From assembly GCA_028065725.1 (NCBI GenBank), contig JAPTVL010000289.1, forward strand, positions 1 to 13,667: DNA of 13,667 nucleotides. The letters run 5' to 3'. Shown here piece by piece: positions 8,671 to 13,667 of the stretch. This stretch comes from Betaproteobacteria bacterium (GTDB lineage Bacteria > Pseudomonadota > Gammaproteobacteria > Burkholderiales > Rhodocyclaceae). The notes beneath the pieces were generated by a model that searched no databases, was not told where the DNA came from, and worked only from the letters and a program-made list of their open reading frames with translations. The position numbers and the translations under genes are program-made. How positions within the stretch are numbered: position 1 is the stretch's first letter; each line of letters opens with the position of its first letter.

Positions 8671-10053
8671 CTATCCTCCCAAGGTGTGAGGAAAGAGGGT
8701 GGCGATACCATAGAGGCCGTTGCAGAGGATCAACCCGGCCATGATGGCGATCGATACGGCATTGCGGCGAGGTGAGTTGACGTGCTCACCCATCAGTTCT
8801 CGATCGTTGAGAAGCATAAGCAAAAACAGCATGGCCGCGGGCATGAAGACCGTCGCAATGACCTGCACGCTCAGGTTGAGGAAACCCAGGGGCAGGCCCG
8901 GGATCATGACCACGATCGCCGCCAAAGCGGTTCCGAGCATGGCCGGGAGATAAAAGCCGAGTGCCCGGCGTGGCGGGGCATTGATGGACCGGTCGATGTC
9001 GAAGGCTTCGCCGATCGCCCAGGCGCTGCTCGCGGTAATGACGATGGAAGCGATGAAACCGGCCTCCATCAGGCCCAGGGCGAACAAGGCCATCATGCCG
9101 TCGCCCAGCTTGGCGCGCAGGGCTGCCAGCACGGCGCCGGCATTGAGGTCTTGCGCATCGGGCATGCCCTTGAGGGTCTTGGCAGCGAGGACGATCAGGG
9201 CCATGGCCACCAACACCATGCCGATGACGCCGATCAGAAGGTCGCGCCGGCCAGCCCGGATGTCGCCCGGCAGCAGCCCCTTGTCGACGACGCAGGATTG
9301 CTGGAAAAAGAGCTGCCAGGGCGCGATGGTGGTGCCGATGTTGGCCGAGATCAGAATGAGGAAGGTGAGCGACAAGAAGCCACCCGGCACGATCCAGCCC
9401 TGGCCGACAAATGCCCGCGTCACGGCATGCCAGTCCGGATGGGAATACAGGGCCAGGGGCACAAAAATCAGATTGAATACGGCAATAAACAAGGAGATGC
9501 GCTCCCAGGTCCAGTAGCGCAGGAACACCAACACGTAGGTGATGAAGGCAAGGGACGCCGGCACCGTCAGCCAGGGCGAGAGCCCCAAGGCTTGCCCGCC
9601 CAGGCGGATGCCGATGAACTCGGTCATCAAGGTGAGCACATTGGCGACCACCAGGTCGATGAGCGAGAACCAGCCCCAGAACGCGCCATAGCGCTTCCAG
9701 ATCAGTTCAGCGTGTCCCCGGCGGGTGACGGCACCCAGGCGTACGGTCATCTCCTGCACCACATAGGCGACGATGCCAAGCAGGATCATCATGGGCAGGA
9801 AAATTCCCAACCCATAAGTCGCGCCGGTCTGGGCATAGGTGATGACACCACCGGCGTCGTTGTCGCCCAGCATGACCAGGACGCCGGGGCCGATCAGGGC
9901 AAGCCCCAGGGTCAGGCGGCTGCGCCAGTCGCGGGCGCCGCGGCGCAGCGCATCCAGATGCAAGCGGTCGCGCAGGCGGTGCTCGATGCCCTCCGGCAGC
10001 GGAGGACATTCCGGGCACAGGCGGGTATCCAGGGCGCGGACTTCGGCGTTCAT
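8671..10053 (-). CDS. Nramp-like divalent metal transporter
   Basis: 460-aa polytopic inner-membrane protein with the Nramp (SLC11) pattern and about eleven membrane helices. TM1 has GPGVLVMLGDNDAGG, aligning with the canonical GPG...DPGN as D66-A67-G68-G69. TM6 has GTTIAPWQLFFQQS where classical members have a MPH motif, giving A244-P245-W246. Of the usual metal ligands Asp, Asn and Met, only Asp66 is kept, so Mn2+/Fe2+ specificity should not be assumed; a Mg2+ or other substrate is possible. The soluble N-terminus carries CPEC (13-16), a possible metal- or redox-sensing pair. The start ATG 10053 follows AGGAGG at good spacing and overlaps the preceding 67-aa gene as ATGA. It is flanked by small coupled genes and lies divergently from an MgtA-type ATPase, which suggests shared cation physiology. 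Confidence 0.9.
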   Translation of the reverse strand: MNAEVRALDTRLCPECPPLPEGIEHRLRDRLHLDALRRGARDWRSRLTLGLALIGPGVLVMLGDNDAGGVITYAQTGATYGLGIFLPMMILLGIVAYVVQEMTVRLGAVTRRGHAELIWKRYGAFWGWFSLIDLVVANVLTLMTEFIGIRLGGQALGLSPWLTVPASLAFITYVLVFLRYWTWERISLFIAVFNLIFVPLALYSHPDWHAVTRAFVGQGWIVPGGFLSLTFLILISANIGTTIAPWQLFFQQSCVVDKGLLPGDIRAGRRDLLIGVIGMVLVAMALIVLAAKTLKGMPDAQDLNAGAVLAALRAKLGDGMMALFALGLMEAGFIASIVITASSAWAIGEAFDIDRSINAPPRRALGFYLPAMLGTALAAIVVMIPGLPLGFLNLSVQVIATVFMPAAMLFLLMLLNDRELMGEHVNSPRRNAVSIAIMAGLILCNGLYGIATLFPHTLGG

Positions 10054-10253
10054 GGCCGGCCTCCTGGCTGGAATCCATCACGGGAACCTTGTCCGCAGCT
10101 TGAATCTGGCGGCAGGCCCAGGGACGCCAGGCGCACATCGGCAAAGCGGACCTCGGGCATGCGGCTGACCGATGGCGCTGCGCGCAAGGGTGCCGCTTGC
10201 GCGGCGCTGTTGCGAAAGGGCCAGAAGCCCCTTAGTGTGTTGAAGACAAACAT
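10050..10253 (-). CDS. 67-aa protein translationally coupled to Nramp-like gene
   Basis: Small open frame starting MFVFNTLRGFWPFRN and ending at a TGA that overlaps the transporter's ATG (ATGA). An unusually strong ribosome binding site, AGGAGGG, lies five bases upstream of ATG 10253-10251; this and the coupling decide the start over the longer frame to 10322. The N-terminus is hydrophobic/aromatic but too short for a clear membrane span; the remainder (MPEVRFADVRLASLGL) is soluble. I recognise no family. It could be a genuine small subunit or a leader peptide that controls translation of the transporter. Confidence 0.6.
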   Translation of the reverse strand: MFVFNTLRGFWPFRNSAAQAAPLRAAPSVSRMPEVRFADVRLASLGLPPDSSCGQGSRDGFQPGGRP

Positions 10254-10263
10254 ACTGCCCTCC

Positions 10264-10275
10264 TCTCGTACGAGA
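10264..10275. promoter_or_regulatory. 12-bp perfect palindrome at RBS of 67-aa gene
   Basis: TCTCGTACGAGA is a perfect palindrome abutting the AGGAGGG ribosome binding site of the 67-aa gene on the minus strand. A repressor bound here would block the Nramp-like operon. A palindrome this long is expected a few times by chance in 13.7 kb, so location is the main argument. Confidence 0.3.
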
Positions 10276-10346
10276 AGCCAAAATCCGGAGCCCATGCACG
10301 GCTTTGCCGCGCTTGGCGCCAACGATTAACGAAGAGGGGGAGGAAC

Positions 10347-10365
10347 AGGACTAGGATCTAGTCCT
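10347..10365 (+). promoter_or_regulatory. Stem-loop AGGACTAG-GAT-CTAGTCCT
   Basis: Perfect 8-bp arms with a 3-base loop. It is the first of a series of stem-loops in the ATPase leader region. No T tract follows on the plus strand, so it is not a standard terminator. On the minus strand it could equally lie in the Nramp leader. Confidence 0.45.
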
Positions 10366-10374
10366 TGAACCGCC

Positions 10375-10443
10375 GCCAGCCTGAAGGCTGGCGACAGCGC
10401 AGATGGGAACTGCTGTCAGTGGCCTTCAGGGATTACTTCAGGG
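10375..10443 (+). promoter_or_regulatory. Mutually exclusive hairpins, candidate riboregulator
   Basis: Fold A is GCCAGCC (10375-10381), loop TGAA, GGCTGGC (10386-10392). Fold B pairs CCTGAAGGC (10380-10388) with GCCTTCAGG (10422-10430), a perfect 9-bp stem, enclosing a second stem GACAGC (10393-10398) / GCTGTC (10412-10417) across a nearly symmetric internal loop. Folds A and B share 10380-10388 and cannot coexist. A second CTTCAGGG at 10436-10443 repeats the one at 10424-10431 and offers an alternative partner. Lying about 220 bases before an MgtA-type gene, it could be a cation- or metabolite-responsive leader. It does not match the M-box or yybP-ykoY consensus as I know them. Confidence 0.4.
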
Positions 10444-10650
10444 GGTGACAACAGTAACTACCCATGTGCGGATAGGGCGAGGCCCAAGTTGATATGCGGC
10501 GCATTATATCTGCTGATCCAGGCCAGTCAACGCGGCCGACGGTAAAAAGACAAACAATTTATCAGCCATGGTCTGGTACGCCCTGGCTTCGTAGACATCT
10601 GATACCGTGTTCTCCGCTACCGTCATTCGTAGGCAGACTGCCAGGATCAT

Positions 10651-13209
10651 ATGCCGATAGATTCCGCTGTCCGGCCATGGTGGCTTGAGCCACTTGACCT
10701 TGCTGCCGGCGCCACAGGCTTGTCGAGCGCCGAGGCCAAAGCCCGGCTTGCCAGGTACGGCCCCAACCTGTTCCGTGGCCGGCATGAAAAATCACTGCTG
10801 CTCCAGTATGTCACCCGCTTCAAGAATCCCCTTGTCATTATTCTCCTCGTCGCCAGTGCGATCTCAGCGTTGACGGGGGAGCTCACCAACTTTGTCATCA
10901 TCAGCTGCATCGTCATCCTGAGTGTCACCCTGGATTTCGTCCAGGAGTATCGCGCCAATGCAGCCGCAGAAAAGTTGCGCCAATCCGTCTCCATACGGGC
11001 CATGGTCATACGCGACGGAGGGCCTCAGGAGATTGCCGTGGCCGACGTGGTAGCCGGCGACCTCGTCCTCGTTTCGGCCGGCGATCTGATTCCGGCGGAT
11101 GCAAGGGTCATTGAAGCGCATGATTTTTTCGTCAAACAGGCGCTGCTGACGGGGGAGCCCTATCCTGTGGAAAAGCGCCCGACCGCGCTGCCTGATACCG
11201 CGACCGATCTTCAGGACGCGACCAATGCAGTGTTTATGGGCACGTCGGTCATCAGCGGCAATGCCAGAGTGCTGGTGGTAAAGACCGGGGCCGATACCGC
11301 CATTGGAGGGATTGCTGACAGCCTTTCCCGACAGTCGTTGCCGACTTCTTTTGAAATCGGTGCCCGCCGCTTTGGCATGTTGATCATGCGGCTGACCGTC
11401 TTGATGGTGATGTTCGTGCTGCTCGTGAACGCCTTGTTTCACAAGCCATGGCTTGAGTCCTTCCTGTTCGCCGTGGCACTGGCCGTTGGCCTGACGCCAG
11501 AGCTGTTGCCGATGGTGGTGTCAGTCACTCTGGCGCGGGGGGCGCTGCGCATGGCCAAGCAACGGACGATCGTTAAGCGACTGGCGGCCATTCAGGACCT
11601 GGGCTCAATGGATGTCTTGTGTACGGACAAGACCGGTACCTTGACCGAAGCGAAGATCCGTATGGAACGCCATGTGGATGCGGAAGGCTTTCCCAGCGAG
11701 CGGGTACTGGAACTCGCCTATCTCAACAGTTTCTTCGAGAGCGGCTTAAAAAATCCGCTCGACGAGGCAATCCTCAACCACCAGCACATCGACGTGGATT
11801 CCTGGAAAAAGATCGACGAGGTGCCCTTCGACTTCGAGCGTCGGCGGGTCTCCGTCCTGATCGATAACGGCGAGACCCGCTGGCTGGTAGTGAAGGGCGC
11901 GCCCGATGAAATTGTCGGGCTGTGCACCCAGTATGAAGCGGATGGTTCAGCGTCCGAACGTCCGATGGACGAGGTGGCCCTGGCAGCGATACACGCCCAG
12001 TACCACGCACTGGAAGAGGAAGGTTTCCGTGTGCTCGGCATCGCCTGGCGCCAAGTTCCGCCGGATCATCCCCATGCCGTGGTGGATGACGAGACAGCCC
12101 TGGTACTCGCGGGATTTGCGGCCTTTCTCGACCCTCCGAAGCAGAGTGCCGCCCCTGCCCTTGAGGCGCTCAAAAGGGCGGGCGTTGCGATCAAGGTCGT
12201 GACCGGTGACAGTGATCTGGTCACCCGGCATGTCTGTGCTCAACTGAAGATTCCTGTCACGGGGCTCCTGACCGGCAAAGAGATCGCGCAGATGGATGAC
12301 AATGCACTGCGCGCCCGGGTAGAAACGGCAAATTTGTTTTGCCGGGTCAATCCGGCGCAGAAGGATCGGGTCATCCTCGCCCTCAAGGCCCGTGGACACG
12401 CGGTTGGCTACCTGGGCGACGGTATCAACGACGCACCGCCTTTGCATTCGGCAGACGTCGGCCTGTCGGTAGACTCGGCCGTGGACGTGGCCAAGGAGGC
12501 GGCCGACATAATTCTCCTGAAACAGGACCTGCATGTGCTTCACGCTGGCGTTCTGGAAGGGCGGCGCACCTTTGGCAACATCATGAAGTACGTCATGATG
12601 GGAACCAGCTCAAACTTCGGCAATATGTTCAGCATGGCCGGCGCCTCGCTGTTCCTGCCTTTCCTGCCGATGTTGCCGACACAGATACTGCTCAACAACA
12701 TTCTCTACGATATCTCGGAAGTCCCGATCCCGCTGGACAAGGTGGATGCCGAAGAACTTCGCGGCCCACGCGTGCTGGATCTGAATTTCATTCGCAATTT
12801 CATGCTGGTGATCGGGCCCATCAGTTCCTTATTCGATTTCCTGACCTTCTACGTCATGCTGGTCGTCTTGCAAGCGAATGAGATGCTGTTCCACACCGGC
12901 TGGTTCGTTGAATCGCTGTGCACCCAGGTCATGGTGATCTTTATTATCCGCACGCGCGGAAATCCCCTCAAAAGCCGCGCACATCCGCTGCTGACGGCAA
13001 CGTCACTGGCGGTTGTGGCCGTCGCGGTCCTGTTGCCGTTTACGCCGGTAGGAACCTATTTTGGATTCGTGCCACCGCCTGCCCGTTTCTATGTCATCCT
13101 TGGGGCCATGGTGGTTGCCTATCTGTGCGTTGTCGAATTGGCCAAGCAGGGCTTCTACCGATGGTCAGGAGGGAAAAGCCTCAAAACCATTGGGATCAGG
13201 ACGAAATAA
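10651..13209 (+). CDS. mgtA: Mg2+-type P-type ATPase (MgtA/MgtB family)
   Basis: 852-aa P-type ATPase of the magnesium-importing P3B group, in the inner membrane. Elements in order: N-terminal cation-ATPase domain (GLSSAEAKARLARYGPN), TM1-2 at about 45-95, actuator TGE at 167-169, TM3-4 with GLTPELLPM (280-288) matching the PEMLP of MgtA, phosphorylation motif DKTGTLT with Asp326, TGDS at 518-521, hinge GDGINDAPP at 589-597, and six C-terminal helices. E. coli MgtA is about 45 residues longer, mostly at the N-terminus. The start ATG 10651 follows AGGA at suitable spacing. The family imports Mg2+ (sometimes Ni2+) down its gradient using ATP. It is divergent from the Nramp-like operon and overlaps the next gene by one base. 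Expression is probably leader-controlled, given the structured upstream DNA. Confidence 0.92.
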   Translation: MPIDSAVRPWWLEPLDLAAGATGLSSAEAKARLARYGPNLFRGRHEKSLLLQYVTRFKNPLVIILLVASAISALTGELTNFVIISCIVILSVTLDFVQEYRANAAAEKLRQSVSIRAMVIRDGGPQEIAVADVVAGDLVLVSAGDLIPADARVIEAHDFFVKQALLTGEPYPVEKRPTALPDTATDLQDATNAVFMGTSVISGNARVLVVKTGADTAIGGIADSLSRQSLPTSFEIGARRFGMLIMRLTVLMVMFVLLVNALFHKPWLESFLFAVALAVGLTPELLPMVVSVTLARGALRMAKQRTIVKRLAAIQDLGSMDVLCTDKTGTLTEAKIRMERHVDAEGFPSERVLELAYLNSFFESGLKNPLDEAILNHQHIDVDSWKKIDEVPFDFERRRVSVLIDNGETRWLVVKGAPDEIVGLCTQYEADGSASERPMDEVALAAIHAQYHALEEEGFRVLGIAWRQVPPDHPHAVVDDETALVLAGFAAFLDPPKQSAAPALEALKRAGVAIKVVTGDSDLVTRHVCAQLKIPVTGLLTGKEIAQMDDNALRARVETANLFCRVNPAQKDRVILALKARGHAVGYLGDGINDAPPLHSADVGLSVDSAVDVAKEAADIILLKQDLHVLHAGVLEGRRTFGNIMKYVMMGTSSNFGNMFSMAGASLFLPFLPMLPTQILLNNILYDISEVPIPLDKVDAEELRGPRVLDLNFIRNFMLVIGPISSLFDFLTFYVMLVVLQANEMLFHTGWFVESLCTQVMVIFIIRTRGNPLKSRAHPLLTATSLAVVAVAVLLPFTPVGTYFGFVPPPARFYVILGAMVVAYLCVVELAKQGFYRWSGGKSLKTIGIRTK

Positions 13210-13667
13210 TGCCGCCTCTGCCGGTTCAGGAGAACCGTCTCCCCCCATTGCTGCGCATAGGATGTCTGACACTAGCGTTCACCTTGTTTGCTCACAGCGG
13301 TCTGGCAACTGCTCAGGCTGTACGGGCTGAGACGGCCAGAGGTTATTGTTTCGCTCATGCGGCACGCACCTATGGCGTCAATCAGCAGGTGCTTCTCGCG
13401 ATTGCCTGGCGCGAATCGCATCTGCAACCCTGGAAGGTTCACCACAATAGCGACGGCAGCACCGACTATGGCGTGATGCAAATCAATAGTCGAAATCTGC
13501 CGTTCCTGGGACTCACGCAACAAAGCGCCCTGGAGTTATGCCCCAACATTTTGGCCGGGGCTCGCCTGTACCGTCGGGCGATTCAGCGTTACGGCAACAC
13601 CTGGGCCGCAGTGGGTGCCTACCATTCCACCACGCCAATGCTGCGGCAACGTTATGCGCGGGACGTC
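13209..13667 (+). CDS. Lytic transglycosylase, IagB/VirB1-like, cut by window edge
   Basis: Partial gene: 153 codons are open to the right edge with no stop. The N-terminus is a signal peptide (hydrophobic core at about 14-35, cleavage likely after ATAQA). The SLT domain of the IagB/IpgF/VirB1 group follows: YCF with Cys47, AIAWRESHLQP with predicted catalytic Glu69, DYGVMQIN (86-93), Cys111 as the likely disulfide partner of Cys47, and AVGAYHS (134-140). Such enzymes cut the peptidoglycan glycan strand in the periplasm, commonly to let secretion, conjugation or pilus machinery through the wall. The start ATG 13209-13211 shares its A with the last base of the ATPase TAA stop and has AGGA upstream, so it is probably co-transcribed with the ATPase. 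Confidence 0.88.
   Translation, partial: MPPLPVQENRLPPLLRIGCLTLAFTLFAHSGLATAQAVRAETARGYCFAHAARTYGVNQQVLLAIAWRESHLQPWKVHHNSDGSTDYGVMQINSRNLPFLGLTQQSALELCPNILAGARLYRRAIQRYGNTWAAVGAYHSTTPMLRQRYARDV

Larger units (their letters stand above)
10254..10650. other. Divergent intergenic region between Nramp and MgtA genes
   Basis: 397 bases without a supported gene, serving as leader/promoter region for two divergent cation-transport units. It holds a 12-bp palindrome near the left gene, two compact stem-loops, a longer competing hairpin and a short direct repeat, all listed separately. The right part (10480-10600) is more AT-rich and is the likely promoter zone for the P-type ATPase, but no confident -35/-10 pair was found. 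A 64-codon frame at 10494-10688 overlaps the ATPase start and lacks a ribosome binding site. Confidence 0.6.

Noticed and set aside
8782..10329. 515-codon plus-strand open frame
   Set aside because: Antisense to the Nramp-like gene, low-complexity translation rich in Gln, His and Gly, no domain. It is a by-product of GC-rich codon use.
10494..10688. 64-codon plus-strand frame overlapping the start of the P-type ATPase, considered as an mgtL-like leader peptide
   Set aside because: No ribosome binding site, it is longer than known leader peptides, and it has only scattered prolines.

Overview
The window reads as chromosomal DNA of a Gram-negative proteobacterium. Base composition is GC-rich (roughly 60 % by eye), start sites carry AGGAGG-type ribosome binding sites, and there is a broken outer-membrane porin gene plus a periplasmic lytic transglycosylase. 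A beta- or gammaproteobacterium, or an Acidithiobacillus-like autotroph, would fit; the sequence alone does not settle the genus. No rRNA, tRNA, CRISPR array or intact transposase was seen.

Layout: (1) Positions 1-377 hold no recognisable gene but contain short repeats: four GTGTARCA copies in two pairs of identical 12-bp pitch, plus inverted repeats. (2) Positions 5445 down to 378, minus strand, form a compact three-gene operon with overlapping ends: a dynamin-like large GTPase, then two different MutS-related ATPases that lack the mismatch-recognition domain. This is the best candidate for an undescribed system. A hairpin followed by a short U tract sits just ahead of the GTPase ribosome binding site. 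(3) Positions 6980 down to 5697, minus strand, encode a complete but somewhat divergent enolase, not in its usual pyrG/ftsB company. (4) Positions 6981-8366 are scarred: a 5' fragment of a hydrogenase-4/formate-hydrogenlyase membrane subunit (HyfC/HycD type, plus strand) abuts a 5' fragment of a carbohydrate-porin-like gene (minus strand) at about 7650/7652. (5) Positions 10253 down to 8471, minus strand, form a coupled operon: a 67-aa protein, an Nramp-like metal transporter with an altered metal site, and a 65-aa single-span membrane protein. The truncated porin lies downstream in the same direction. (6) The divergent intergenic region 10254-10650 holds stem-loops that can form alternative pairings and leads into a Mg2+-type P-type ATPase (10651-13209). 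(7) A lytic transglycosylase gene starts on the last base of the ATPase stop codon and runs off the right edge.

Two themes emerge. The right half is about divalent cations: a divergently arranged Nramp-like carrier and an MgtA-type pump, with structured leader DNA between them. The left half couples a predicted membrane-remodelling GTPase to two MutS-type clamp ATPases. Nothing in the sequence fixes its biological role. Family knowledge suggests a nucleic-acid/membrane activity such as DNA maintenance, stress response or defence, but that is inference.
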